Below, piece by piece: positions 52,098 through 64,000 of a stretch of DNA of 64,000 bases; positions within the stretch are counted from its first letter, which is position 1, and the number at the start of each line of letters is the position of its first letter. The translations under genes were made by a program, and so were the position numbers. The stretch is taken from contig MCGO01000030.1 of NCBI GenBank assembly GCA_002104985.1, positions 310,001 to 374,000 of the forward strand. Direction: 5' to 3'. Under the pieces are notes generated by a model. That model was given only the letters and a program-made list of their open reading frames with translations, ran no database searches and was not told the DNA's origin. The DNA comes from Rhizoclosmatium globosum. Taxonomy: Eukaryota; Chytridiomycota; Chytridiomycetes; Chytridiales; Chytriomycetaceae.

Positions 52098-54137
52098 TGC
52101 GACGACCCACCGCCATATCCTTCTGTCTGGTCATAGCGCTATCGTCAATCCTATGGCTAATCAGCTTCGCCTACTTCGATCTACCCTCAGAACCAACAAC
52201 CAACACAACAACCACCTCCACCCTCTATCCCACACCCACTTCACCCCCACCCTTCACATGCGCATCCCTAAAATCCAATCCACACAACAAAACAACCCCA
52301 CCTCCCCAAATCCACGACTTCTTCATCTACACAGGCGACACCGATCCCTCCTCCTCCGTTTACACCACCTCTCCCCCTACATAAAAACCTTCCACATCGC
52401 AATCCCAACCCAAACCTGGCGAGGCGCACCCATCCCACCTCTCCTCCTCCCACACCACTTCACAAATCGTACCGTCACGTGGCGTGTCAATGCCCCGCCT
52501 CGTGACCCGTCACATGACGCGTTGTATTATTCATATGAGATTGGAGTGTTTGATGCGGCGTGGAGACAGTTTGTTGATGTGTATGGGGCGCGGGTTTTGG
52601 ATGGGGATGTGGTGGTTGCGGGGAGGACGGAGGAGGTTGTGAGGGGGGAGGTTTTGGAAGGGGTTTTGGGGTGTGATTTTGAGGGGATGAGGGGGTTGGA
52701 GATGGATGCTTATTTGTATGGGTTTCAGTATAAGAGGGTACGTAGGGGGAGAGGGTTTGCGAAGGTTTGAGGTGGGGGGAGGGGGTGAGGGGGTTGGATG
52801 GAGGGTGGATACGGGATGGGGTTCCTGGTATGCATGTGAGTTTGTTTTTTTGAAGGAGGCGGGGGGTTTTTTTTATTTGGTTGGTGGGTTAATTGTTTGA
52901 TGTAGGTTGTGGAGAAGGCTGGGTGGTATTGTGAGTTTTGTTATGCGAATGTTGAGACGGCGATGCAGAGGTTTGGATGGTATATGTATAGAGAGAATGA
53001 ATTGACGGAAGACCTTGTTCGGGAGAGTGTACATTATGGAGCTTGTTTGGATTGCGAAGTGTTTAATCCTGTTATGTATCAGCCAGAGTTGACTGATTTG
53101 CCGCGAGAAGTGGCATGAATCCCGCGCGATATTCTCACATGCTTCAACGCCGAAATGCGTTTGCTGGATTTAAAGACTTGAGGGAGAGAGACCGAGTGTT
53201 GTTGTCGAAGCGATTTACATGCGAGGAACTTGGCGGTACAAACAAGAATATGGCGAATGCACCATCAGTACCACGTGTTTTGGACTATATTCTATACAAT
53301 GGCGAACAAGATATCCTAGAAGTGAGGCTCAACACACTGGGCCCTTACGTGGACAAGTTTTTGATTGCAGAAACCAATTGGACCTTTACTGGAAAGCCCA
53401 AAGAGTTTAAGCTTCCTTTGTTAGAGAACCATCCGGCATTCACTAAATACTGGGACAAGATTGTGCATATTCAAGTGGACCCTCCTTCTTCAGACGTGAA
53501 CGACAACTGGGAACGCGAACACTACAATCGAAACCGAGGACTCCAACTGGGTCTTCAAATGATACCCCCCAAGAATGAAGACTTTTTATTCATGTCAGAC
53601 CTGGATGAAATCTGGCGTCCGTCTTTGGCGCAAACACTCAAGACCTGCACAGACTTTGAACACACGATATTCACACTGCATCATGACTTTTTCTATTACG
53701 GGTACGAATTCAAGCGAAAAGAGGCATGGATTATTGCAAGAATGCTGCGTTGGACGGAAGCAGCAAATGCAAGTGACCCGACTCTTGCCAACACGATTCG
53801 AGGCACATACGAATATCAACGCGTGACAAAGGCTGGATGGCACTGCAGCTGGTGTTTCAGCAATATTTCACAGGTGTTGTCTAAAGTGCAAGCGTATTCA
53901 CATCAAGAACACAATCAACCCGAGTTCCTTACGCGGGAAAACATATTGAATGGGGTTCGGTACGGTTTTGATCTTTTTGGACGCACGGGAGATCAGTTTT
54001 GGGTGATTGAAGAGAACCTGGATGTACCTGACTATGTTGCATTGAATCGCGAGAAATACGAGTACATGCTGCATCGACGGAATGTGTGGTCGGGCTTTAT
54101 TGATGTGAAAGAGGAGATATCGACTATTTTGAAATAA
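52098..54137 (+). CDS. Tandem GT17 glycosyltransferase (type II membrane), frame-broken
   Basis: Family 17 (beta-1,4-N-acetylglucosaminyltransferase III-like) Golgi protein. Type II anchor MRRPTAISFCLVIALSSILW, a Thr/Pro stem, then two GT17-like domains. Second domain (53260-54137) is intact: RVLDYILYNGEQDILEVRLN, ETNWTFTGKPK, DFLFMSDLDEIWRPS (DxD), TKAGWHCSWCFSNISQVLSK, YEYMLHRRNVWSGF. First domain (52300-53200) aligns in IHDFFIYTGDTD, EMDAYLYGFQYKR, EKAGWYCEFCYANVETAMQR and YSHMLQRRNAFAGF, but its DxD position reads AGRTEE. Breaks near 52370, 52750 and 53113; intron before VVEKAGWYC (acceptor GATGTAG near 52905). Could also be two fused genes. Confidence 0.7.
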
Positions 54138-54222
54138 AAAGGGGTGGGACAGTGAGCCAAGCACTTTCACCAAAAAACTCAGCACCAACCAACCAAAACT
54201 CACCACGAAAACACACACGCAC

Positions 54223-55026
54223 ATGGGCAACAAGAACCGCAGCAAGAAGGGCACTGTTCCCGCCATCGCACGTGCCGCTGAACCCGAAGTACTTTCCGAG
54301 AGCACCAAAGAGAACACGATCGTTGTTGAATCCACGACGGCAACAACCAAACGATTCGCCTCTGAGTTTGACTTTGATGCATCATCCGAAGCAAAGACAA
54401 AGACAAAGAAATCGCACTTGGATCTTGTTTCGCAAAGTGGATTCGAGGGACCATTCGACTTTGTGAAAGACGTGGTGGCGGTGACTCACTCGTCGCCGCC
54501 TCCTTTTGTCTTTGAAAAACACTGTTTGGATCCGGTTCCCGAAGAACAAATCCTGGTGCAAAACTCGGCTTCTTCGCCGACACTCTCGGCGGATTCCTGC
54601 GAATCCTGCGAATCAGACGCGCCGATTCCGGTCTTGGCTTCGGATTCGGTGGATCTGGATTTGGATTTGGAGTTGGAGTTGGAGAAACCACAGGAATCTA
54701 TCAAGAATGATTCTGTCAGCAAAGCAGCTGAGGGTGAACCCCAACCAGCCATCATCCCCATCCATCTTGCTTCCCTCCTCCGCACACATGCAAAACCAAT
54801 CATCCACCGCATTCTCTCCGAAGCTGCTTCTCTTTCATCCGCTCATCCTCTCATCTACAACACATCAAAGTTCATGGTGCTTGGTTTCTGGACTCCTGTC
54901 ATTCTCTGGCTTCTCTTCCTCGTCTCCCCTCTCCTGATTGCTTTGCTTGTTCTGTTTGGTTTCGGAAGGATCAAGAAGATGGCCATGGATCTGGTTGCAG
55001 AGATTCGTACTTGCTTGGAGATTTGA
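54223..55026 (+). CDS. Hypothetical C-terminal-membrane protein
   Basis: Single intact exon of 267 aa. Disordered Lys- then acidic N-terminal two thirds (MGNKNRSKKGTVPAIARAAE; SVDLDLDLELELEKPQESIK), an amphipathic helix (IPIHLASLLRTHAKPIIHRI) and one long hydrophobic hairpin or segment (WTPVILWLLFLVSPLLIALL) followed by a short basic tail. No signal peptide: could be a tail-anchored or hairpin ER/lipid-droplet protein. Coding strand begins 85 bp after the GT17 stop. Not recognised. Confidence 0.62.
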   Translation: MGNKNRSKKGTVPAIARAAEPEVLSESTKENTIVVESTTATTKRFASEFDFDASSEAKTKTKKSHLDLVSQSGFEGPFDFVKDVVAVTHSSPPPFVFEKHCLDPVPEEQILVQNSASSPTLSADSCESCESDAPIPVLASDSVDLDLDLELELEKPQESIKNDSVSKAAEGEPQPAIIPIHLASLLRTHAKPIIHRILSEAASLSSAHPLIYNTSKFMVLGFWTPVILWLLFLVSPLLIALLVLFGFGRIKKMAMDLVAEIRTCLEI

Positions 55027-55258
55027 TTTGAATCTTGTGGAATCTGACATCATAGCAGGATACTGTACTGTGGTCTTTGCTGCCTGTAATTATTGCTTTT
55101 TTACGTTCTTGAATCTATATTCTTTTGTCTATTTTCCTGTTTGAGAGGCTGAGTGCCTATCAATGGAATATATCAACCTTGGTACATTAGTTTGGGTTCG
55201 CATTAACTGTATTTACACATCAAATCAGACAGTTTATTATAAATCAATAGAAGCTACA

Positions 55259-58200
55259 TCAAACACTTAAACTTACACCCACAGCCCCAGGAATACTGGG
55301 CAGCTTTGTTCCATCGGGGCTCTTTGCGGCCCTCCGAAGCAGTTTTTCCTCACCAGCCCCCTTCCCAGCAGCACCTCTTCTCCCACTCTTCCTCAACATA
55401 TTAATCTCTTCAATCAAAGCCTGATTATCCATCATACTATTAATCCCATCCGTCCTATACAAATCCATATTCTTCCCCGTCTTCTTCCTCAACACCCCAA
55501 TCTCTTCACTCAAATTCTCTGCCTGCCTCGTATACTCCTCCAACACCTCCGGCTCCATCTCGATCCTCACAAGCGTATCCTTCTCCCTCGCGCAATGCTC
55601 TTTATACATGTTCTGCACGCTCTTGATCAAGAGAGGCGGGTCCTGGATGTATTGCACGGCATCATGTAACTGCATACGAAAGTGTTTCAACAAGTGCGTA
55701 AGGACATGTAAATTCGAATGTGTCTTCGTATACTGCTTCTTTGTCGCATTCAGTTTCTCAGTCAAAGATTTGATTTCAAGCTCCGAAGCGCATTTGGCAG
55801 CGTGGAGGGCTGTGAGGTCCGTGTTGATGTCTTGGATTTGGTCCGTCATGACAGCGATTTCCGTCTCGCGCGGTTCGACTTGTTCTTTGAGTTCTTTGAT
55901 GCGGAAGTCGAGTACGAATTTGAATTTTTCCAGTTCTTGGTTCTTTTTTTTGAGTTCATAGACGCGACGTTCTTTGTCTTGGATTAGTTCGTCGCGTTCG
56001 GACATCTATTGTTTAGGTTGTTGTCAGCGAATCCAATTTTACTTCACACAAAACATTGTTTACCTCTTTGCGGAAACTCGTCACCTCCTTCTCCAACATG
56101 GCAATCACACTCCTCAACTTCCTCTCATCCTCCTTCATCCGCAACACCTCACTCTTATTATCCTCGATGTCCTTATTCAGAGTATTAAACTTCTTCCTCA
56201 TGATTCCATTCTCTCCCTTCAACCGCGCTCCTTCGTCCCGCTCGTTACGCAACCGCTTTTCATAGCGACCTAGTATAAGCGCGATTTCAGAGTCAATGTC
56301 TTCTGAGTTCTGTGTTGCGATTTCTTGGCATTCTGCAAATTGTTGTTGCGTTTGTTGGTTCAACTGTCGTAGAAAGTATTCAGCGAATCACATCCAGACG
56401 GCATAGTATACAATACCTTTGTGATTTCTTGTTGTTTGACGCTCAGTCTCTCTTCGGCTTCCTTTTGCGCTTGTCCAAGAGTTCTCTGCGTTAGAAAGTC
56501 ATATTCCCGCATCTGGCGTTGCCATTGTTCTTGGAGAGTTGTGGATTTGTTTTGATGCGATTGATACTTTTCATACTCTTCCATCAACTGCTGGTTATAT
56601 TTGGCTTCTCGTTCCTATTCGACAAATGTCAGATTATAGGATCGGCAAAAACCTACTCACATGCAACTCATTCAAATGCCGTCCTTTGAGATTCCCCAGC
56701 TCTTCTTCTTGTTTCACTTCCTCCTTATCCTTTTCGGCTCTCAACACACTCGTACTAATCTTGAGAGCCTCTATCTCCTGCGTGAACTTCTCAGTCAAAT
56801 CTTTAAGCTTCTCATTAAAGTTCATGTCTTTGAGACGAAGTTGGTACTCGTGTTCGAGTTTCAATTCTTCGAGGGATCGTTGGAGTTCAGCCATTGTGAC
56901 TGTCTTTTCTTCAAGGTCCGATTTTGTAATGAGAATCTAGTTGTTCTCGCATGAGACGGCTGTTTCAGTATAAATTTTGGTCGTTTAAATACCTCGTCGG
57001 AAAACAGTTGAGGAGCTTGTTTCTTCATTCCACGGTCTGCGCGGTCAGTGATTTTGAACATGTAGATTGTTCCATCCTCAGATGCACTGAACAGGTAACT
57101 ATCGTCGAAACTGATGCGAAGCCTATTCACACTTCCGCTATGAACTTGATGCTCCTGAAAGTCGCTGGATTCACCCGTCAGAGGATACTTGAGCGAACGA
57201 AGGCACCCTCTTGAAGTTCCTATTGAACGTCATCGTTATTAGAAATATAGCACAACTTTGTTTTCAAAAACATACCAACAAACAACATCCTTCCCGAATT
57301 TGAAATCGCAACCTGCGTCAATACGTCGCCAGCCTCCAACTGACAACTCACAGCACTCTCCGTAATCTCCTTGAACGATCTATCACTCCCTACCGCATAC
57401 AAACTCTTTCCGTCAATGCTACACACAGCGCTGGTGTAGCTACAGTTCTTGAGAATGTATTCGCCTTCCCGTTTTAAGTCCTTGGTCAACCAACTGTACA
57501 CTGCGCCGTCTGTCCCTGAGGAGACGAGGATGGAGTCGTCGGGTGACCAGTAGAGGGACCGGACTTTTCCGTTGTGCCCTTTTAAGATGCCAATGTTTTC
57601 GAATGTCCATACGTTGTAGAGTTGGATCATGTTTCCGTGGGCGGCTGCAAAGAGATGTCCGCCGTTGGAGAAACAGACCTACTGGAGCGTTGAGTAATGG
57701 GGGAAGGAGGAATTGATTTGTGGTTTACCTCACGACAAGCTCGAATACCAATCTCCTTAAAGAGTCTGAAATCATCAATCAGGACATTCATTAAACGTAG
57801 TTTATCCCCGAAACCAACGAGGATGTAAAGGCCGGATGGGTGTATTGCCACACTTGAGGCTTCTTCTGGAAAGTATTTACACAGCTCGCAATCACCCGTC
57901 AAGTAATTCCAAATACGCACAGATTTGTCCGTGCTGCAAGATACAATCAATGGCTTTCGAGAACATACGTCGAGACCAATCACAGAACCGTGGTGAAACG
58001 GTGGCAAGATGTGTTCAAAAACCACGTCAGAGCCTTGCTACATTCCCCAAGATTAAACTTTCTCCACTTTATAAGAACCACTCACCTTCAATTCAATCCC
58101 ACTCAACAAAACGCGATACAACACATTCTGATCCGTCTGCAAAATCAAACTCGCCTCCGTCCCACTCACAGCCATATTCTTCACAGACACATTCTCACTC

Positions 58201-59248
58201 TGCCCAGGAACACCCAACGCCCCGTTATTATTCCCATTCGCGTCTCCAGATCCGCTTTGCTGCAACGGGATCTTGAACCCGCAGATGTACGTTTCCTCCC
58301 TCGTGTTGTTATCAAACTGTTTCTCGAATATATCGACGGTTCCAAAGTGGCCTGCTGCGATGAATCCTTTAGAAGTTGTGCGGATGACGGTTACGCGGCA
58401 GGGGAGCGGGTATCCTGGTGCTGGTTCCAGGAACACGCTTTGTCGTGTTTTTTGGCCGGATATTATTAGGATGCGGGAGTTGGAGCTTCCGATTGCGACT
58501 TGTTCGTTTGGGAGCCATGTGTGGCAGAGGAAGGATTCGCCGTCGAGGGAGGGGAGGACTTCGTTTGAGATGGAGAGGACGCCTTCACTGTATCTGTATA
58601 TTCTGAAGAATGTGTCTCCAACGACACTGAGTTGGCAGCCGTCAGATGGGCAAATGCTTGATTCGATGAGGAGGGGCTTTTTTGTTGTGGGTTTTGGTGG
58701 GTTCAAGGCGACAATTCCAAGGAGCTTTCCTTTTCCCAGGAGTAGTAGTGAAGGATCCATTCTGGGCCACAGAGTTGGGCTAGGAGATATCGCGTGTCGA
58801 AAGAGAAGGCGAGACTCGAGAATTCCTGTTTACTTTGTTATTTTAGATCCATTTTCAAGGTCCCTACTTTTGATAGGCCCTGTACTTCCGTTGATTGGTT
58901 CAGCACTTTTCTTTTTCTGAACGTATGTAAGTCGTATATAGATATAATGGGTTTGAGTTGAGTCTTCTCTGCAACAGCAAACATATGTTTATCGGCGGAG
59001 ACAGTAAACGCCGAGACAGAATCGCAATGATCCGACGACATAATAAATCGTTGAACTTTCTGGTCAATGTCCGTCACTGTATGTAGGATGAGATTCGGAG
59101 GAAGTCTGTGACGTGTGAGGAACATACCAACGACGTTCGATCCAGCAGGAAACGCGATAGTCCCTTCATCGATGAAGTAAATGTTATCTTTAGATGCTGT
59201 TTGACTGATTCCAAACACCCGCGAATGAGACGCAGCCGCGATAGACAT
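55259..59248 (-). CDS. CFAP57: Cilia- and flagella-associated protein 57 (WD repeats plus coiled coil)
   Basis: Axonemal inner-arm dynein regulatory protein; a marker of motile flagella. N-terminal half has WD40 repeats: NIYFIDEGTIAFPAGSNVV, KVQRFIMSSDHCDSVSAFTV, ISIYDLHTFRKRKVL, LAFSFDTRYLLAQLCGPEWI, FFRIYRYSEGVLSI, LCHTWLPNEQVAIGSSNSRI, VCSRKPLIVSCSTDKSVRIW, LYWSPDDSILVSSGTDGAVY. C-terminal half is coiled coil ending in the conserved KKKNQELEKFKFVLDFRIKE, LKEQVEPRETEIAVMTDQIQ. At least eight exons with short introns; a frame break near 58765 lies between the second WD exon and the long 235-residue one. The order and both halves match CFAP57 (WDR65). Confidence 0.92.
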
Positions 59249-59342
59249 GTTTGTTGATGGTTGAGGGAAAGAAATTGTCAGATTTCATTGTTAACTTTTC
59301 AACACTGCATCATTCATAAATACACAATGGCACCAAGCCACA

Positions 59343-61534
59343 TCATCTTCCAACAGCTCCATCAGCAGCCTGCTTAGATGAAGTAGATACCGCGCGGCGT
59401 CTCAATCTTTCGGCCTCCATTTCCCCACTCTTGTTCCAAGCTTCCAGAGTCAACGTCTGCTCCCCGTTTAGCAAAGTTAATGTACGGGCAATTTCCATAC
59501 GAAGCATGAATGCTTCTTGAGTGTAGAGCGGAAGACTCTTTTCAGAAGTCTCCTTGCGTTGAGAAATGAAAAACGAGGTCAAAAGCTATTTGTATGTCAG
59601 TAAATGTAAACAAAAACATTAATGGCATTACCTCGTTCATTTCTTCGGAAATGCTGTAGTCTTCATGCCTTGTCACGGCACCAATGTAGGCTCTCATTCT
59701 GTTCATGGCCTCCTCGCTTGGTTTATTTGTTGTGGACGCAACCGATGGGACATTATAATCAGATACGCTTTGGATTGGTAGAATGCATTGAATCTAGGAA
59801 AGTGTTATAAATTGCAGCCTCATTTACCTCAAGAGACTCACATCAAACATGCACTTTGCTTGGCTCAAAACCAAAATACTGAAATCAACAGGAATCTTTC
59901 CAACAGAGTGATCAGGACTGTCGGATCCATTTCCGATTGCGAAAGGCAGCTCCCCAAATGAGATAATATCGTTAAGGTGGCGAACGTTTATAACACCTAC
60001 AGATATCGTGTCAATTTCAAATTTCAAAGAAAAGATGATTTGACCCTAACCTTGTTCCTTCAAGATTCCACTGTCCATTGTGACTTCGTCAATTACAACG
60101 TAAGTTCGGTCAGGAACTTGTAACTCTCCGCTCACAAGTCCGTGTACAGCCAATTCGTTAGCACTGGCATTCGGGTGCATCTCTTTCCAATGCTCCTGAC
60201 TAACAAATACACCTGGCGCGACACGACTCTTGTTTAAGTAATTGATAGACAAAGGCAATCTTCGAACACGAGGAGCAGCGAAGCCACCGCGTCAGAAATA
60301 GATCCCGAAGCCGATGCCGTTGCGATATTGTGTAAGTTCAATGGAAAGTTCCCAGTTTGAATCCCGTCCTGACGAGCGCGCCTTTTTGGAAATGATTAGG
60401 TTGTTGGTGATACCGGCAAGCAACTCACATCTTTGTGATTAGATGAACCAACAAATATTCAGCAGCAAGATTGTCACCAAACACGTGAGGAAGAAGATAT
60501 TCGAGTGTCATGGCTCGCGCAGAAGCGAAATCAACGGAGAGGTTTTTCAATGGATGGTCCAAAGGCGATACTTGTTCGTAAAACACAACGTGAATTATGG
60601 GAAGGTTCGCAAATGGTTCTAATTCGTCTTGAATCAAGTAGTCGAAATCGCTGGGTTTCGATGAGCATGGTTGGAGAGACGATCTGAGAACTAACCTTGA
60701 ATCCATGGCATTATCATTCTTTTCTTCTGGAGTGGTTTTGAATACTTCAACGAAACCAACAAAGTCTACAATTTGGCCCAGCTGGAGGTCTCTTGGCTCA
60801 TCTCCGTATATTTTGAGATGACTAAAGTTTCAGAGGGATGACTAGTCTTCCGATGGACGTGAATATTGGGAGTTTCCGAGTCTATAAAAGTTTTTAGTAA
60901 CATAGTATACAGAAGAGCAAGCAGACTGACCTTCTACATGCATATTTCTCAATTTATCCTCGATGCCCACATTCTCGGACATCCACTCTGTCTGGCCAGG
61001 CAGCCCCGAACAACAGATCGGGGTCTTCTGGGCATACTTCCCAAACATAAGATCGTTTCTATCTTCGTCCATGATCCATTTAGAGTCAGTCTCAGCGAGC
61101 AGAGGCATCCGATCAGCAAAGTGGCAGTTCACCGTTTCTATTAGGGCATCAGAGAGTGGGCCAACTACGCCCAAACACGCACCGTTTCGCCTGTTTCTTT
61201 GTTGATTACATTCACATTTGCGAGGTAGATTTGTGGAGCAAAGCCGTTGTCCTGGACCATTCCTCTGAAGCGAACGAGGCCGTGGTTGAGATTCGAGGAA
61301 GAAGCGTCAAAGAGCGGGATCTAATTGGTGTGGTTGGCATTGGCTGCGTGCAAGAACCCGCACTCTCACCTTGTCCAGTCCAGATTCGATTGCGCGTGCT
61401 TTGAAGGTCCTTGCGCCTTTTCAATGTCTGCTCAGGTGTCAGTGCATCAGTTCTAATCAGTTCTAGTCAAATAACACACCTCCTCCGTTGGATTCAATTA
61501 GGTGGTGAAGGTCGGAAAGGGTAAGGCTGGCCAT
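59343..61534 (-). CDS. MCMBP: Mini-chromosome maintenance complex-binding protein
   Basis: Nuclear MCM-associated factor involved in MCM complex loading/unloading in S phase. ATG 61534: MASLTLSDLHHLIESNGG, then introns and IPLFDASS, VRFRGMVQDNGFAPQIYLAN, then ADRMPLLAETDSKWIMDEDR, CCSGLPGQTEWMSENVG, the AAA-like GDNLAAEYLLVHLITKM, GVFVSQEHWKEMHPNASANE, QVPDRTYVVIDEVTMDSGIL, NPSVAST...AMNRMRAYIGAVTRHEDYSI and SLPLYTQEAFMLRMEIARTL. Several short introns and breaks near 60260-60330 and 60380. It ends 94 bp upstream of CFAP57's start and diverges from the GPCR gene with about 58 bp between start codons. Confidence 0.88.
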
Positions 61535-61592
61535 TGTTGTTTTTGTTGATGTTCTGTTTGCTTGGATTAAAGGAGCCAAACGAAAAAGAACA

Positions 61593-64000
61593 ATGGCACT
61601 TTCTCTTTCCTCGTTCATTGTTGCGTAAAGATAGAGCACGGTTATGGTCCAACTATCACAGCCTGTGAACCATTTACTGACATTGGCCTGGTCAATGACT
61701 ATTGCTTGCTACCAGGTGTTCAACTCAATGGATCAATTGTCACAAACTATCCAGCAGCATTTAATATATACTCTATTAACTATGGTGGCCAATCTGGTCG
61801 CACGTTTTTCACCGATCAAGTGATGCAGCTCGCGGTGGACATCATAAACAACTCTAGCGATATTCTCCCGAATATCCCTGTATACATCAAGCGCTTTTCA
61901 GGTGACCAACTGCTTGCTGATGGAGTTTTTTTTCATCTAACCCTGAACGCGCACAGATTGTGAAAAGCCCAATTCTCAAAGCATTCCGCTTTGCAAGTAA
62001 GCTGCTGGATTTGCCTCATCGATATGGTTCGGGACATCACAGAAAAGGCAATCTTCCGGTAATCGGAATATTGGATCGACATATTCAACAATTGCAAAGT
62101 AATTGCACAGTCCAATCTTTGTATATCTCATCAACACCTATAGAGGACCTGCTGCTTCGCTCTCTGTCGCTCAAATTCCTTTCTGTGGAGCAGCTATTGG
62201 GGCTCCAAGCCTGTCAGACAAATATAAATATCCTTATTTCTGGAGAACGATGGCCGCTTCAGAAACTGGAAAACACTTTGCTCGATTATTTCAAACTTGG
62301 GGAGTTACTCAAGTTGGGATCATCTATCAACGGGAAAATGAGCTTGGAACTGCCTGTACGTGATTCCTTTGCTCACTTCACTACTCTAATACGAATGCCT
62401 AGTTTCGAATTTGTTTCAGGAGACATTTCAAGATGTGGACATAAATATCCCTCTCAACTTGGGTCTAAACCTGCTTTGGAAGAAAGTGCTGTCTATTACG
62501 CGTATCTCTCTATACTGAATGCAAATGTGCGCTACATAATATTATCAGGCTCAAACGAGTTTGTTGGAAACCTTCTTGTTTTTCTTGGTCGCTATGGACT
62601 TGTTCGTGCTGGTTATGTTTACATGTCCTACAACGATCCAACAGCGTCTTTAGACAAACATCCTGAACTGATGGACTATATGGATGGATTCGTGTTAATC
62701 CAAGGTGACGCGGGGGACTTGATTAATGACCGCGTTCAGTCAGTCCACAACGCCTTCAACGCACGATTAAACATGGACATGCGGATTGAAGACTTTGTCG
62801 GCTTGTTCGAACTTCCAATGGCGTTTGACTGCGTCATGATAATGCTGACTGGATTTCACAGACTTTTCCAACAGCATGGGCCTGACCTGTTAACCCAAGG
62901 AAAACTCCAATCGCTCATGAATCACTCTTTATTCGAAGACGTTGGATACGATGGACTCATGTCGACTCACATGAAGCTCAACAAAAACGGCGATTTGCTG
63001 ATGCCCTTTCAACTCATGATATACGACGCAAATGAAGGGATGGTGGCATTTGGAATGACAGATATCGAAGCTAGCTATGTCACATATTATGAGAACGGTC
63101 AACTAACGTTTAACGGTGGTCTCACAACTCCTCCTTGGGATGGAAGTTATCGTGTTTTTGAACTTCCTGTCGTCAGTGTGATTCGTACAAGACTTCTTGC
63201 ATTATTCTGCGTCGGAGTAGTTTTCTGTTCTCTTGGACTGATGGGTCTCATACTACTTCGAAACAACCCAGTGATTAAGCGTGCTAGTGTCGCGCATAAC
63301 CTTTTGTTCACGTGCGCCTGCTTTATATCCTACCTGAAGTTATTATTCTACTCATTCAATCCTTCTCCGAGTAGATGCTATAACTTATGGTGGCCGTTTC
63401 CGATTTCATCGAGTATTATAATGGTATCTCTTATTTGCAAAAACCAAGTGCTATCAATTCTAGCAGATAGCCCCAAAAGAGTCAAAGGGCCAAGTACTTG
63501 TTCAAAAGTATTTCCTGGTGACAGTGATTTTATTCTCTGTATGCATCTTTTTGGTTGCTGCATGGGTAATAACGACACCTGCAAAAATCAAGCCAGTCAT
63601 AACAAACTATGGATTCTACTATCGATGTGCTTTTGGAAACAGTATAACCTCAAGCTGGTTGGAGCGCTTTGTAATTTATACCTCCTTTTCTTCATTAGCC
63701 CTTGCCGCCACAGTTCGCCGAATGTTTATCGTAAGGAAGTTTGAAATGAACGAAAGCGTTCCTATAATTCTAGTTGGCGTTGCGTTGGGACTTGAAGTAT
63801 CAATCATCAATACCATAAAAAGTTCCACAGACCCATATATGAACCTTAGCGGCGGCATTTGCGTGTTCCTCGCAACATCGAGTATTTCAGTTGCCTCGTG
63901 GGTGCAAATATATGGAAAGCGCTTGCCTCACAGCGATTAAACGCACTCAAGAAAATCAAACGCGTGTCCCAGAATTCGTTGCGCCTGCCTGGAAAGATAA
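61593..64000 (+). CDS. Class C (GABA-B/mGlu-like) GPCR, 3' partial and frame-broken
   Basis: Signal-peptide-like start MALSLSSFIVA at ATG 61593 (one indel before the mature part), then an ANF/periplasmic-binding ectodomain: ACEPFTDIGLVNDYCLLPGV, FNIYSINYGGQSGRTFFTDQ, VAQIPFCGAAIGAPSLSDKY, YPYFWRTMAASETGKHFARL, GVTQVGIIYQRENELG, then after an intron (donor GTACGT near 62356) EESAVYYAYLSILNANVRYI. Seven-TM domain begins VIRTRLLALFCVGVVFCSLG; CYNLWWPFPISSSIIMVSLI carries the conserved TM3 region; last helices IPIILVGVALGLEVSII-like near 63750. Frame breaks near 61620, 61930, 62000, 62070, 62140, 63515 and 63910. Continues past the window end. Fungal receptors of this type are known from chytrids; ligand unknown. 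Confidence 0.8.

Noticed and set aside
1..64000. tRNA, rRNA, CRISPR, autonomous transposon or prophage
   Set aside because: No T-loop/A-box pattern, repeat-spacer array, transposase or integrase was recognised in either strand.

Overview
The window looks like nuclear DNA from a flagellated (zoosporic) fungus, most likely a chytrid. Genes are compact and mostly 43-70 nt introns separate their exons. Fungal-type housekeeping genes (MPP beta, RRB1/GRWD1, Spc24, SulP permease, APC amino acid permease) lie beside a cilium/flagellum gene (CFAP57), MCMBP, and a class C GPCR with a periplasmic-binding-like ectodomain. That mix is lost in non-flagellated Dikarya but is expected in chytrids. The genus is not established.

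Layout: 0-8 kb holds a partial mitochondrial processing peptidase beta, small hypothetical genes, a broken PAP2 lipid phosphatase, a Ser-rich protein and an F-box/ankyrin protein. 8-16 kb holds an sn-1 diacylglycerol lipase-like gene, a PPxY membrane protein and three tandem aldo-keto reductases. 16-23 kb holds one copy of a two-gene membrane-protein block (A1/B1), a tiny I9 peptidase inhibitor, a LysM protein, an amino acid permease and a secreted M24-like peptidase. 23-35.5 kb holds RRB1 with two repeat-bearing introns, SPC24, a tandem pair of Ser-rich repeat-motif proteins, a sulfate permease and an orphan. 35.5-44 kb holds two tandem Cache/HAMP-like receptors, a PPR protein and the inverted second copy of the membrane block (A2/B2). 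44-55 kb holds a quinone-reductase-like MDR, an M20 carboxypeptidase, an F-box/LRR protein, a CK2alpha-like kinase, a cell-surface protein, a double GT17 glycosyltransferase and a tail-membrane protein. 55-64 kb holds CFAP57, MCMBP and a class C GPCR cut by the window edge.

Many genes carry single-base frame breaks, often in homopolymers. They are present in conserved single-copy genes as well as in duplicates, so I read most as assembly errors rather than decay. The most unusual signals are (i) a strand-composition switch from C-rich to G-rich inside individual exons that resets after an intron, (ii) a ~200-bp structured element present in two different introns of the ribosome-biogenesis gene RRB1, and (iii) a dispersed inverted duplication of an unrecognised two-gene membrane-protein family. 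No tRNA, rRNA, CRISPR or autonomous transposon was recognised.
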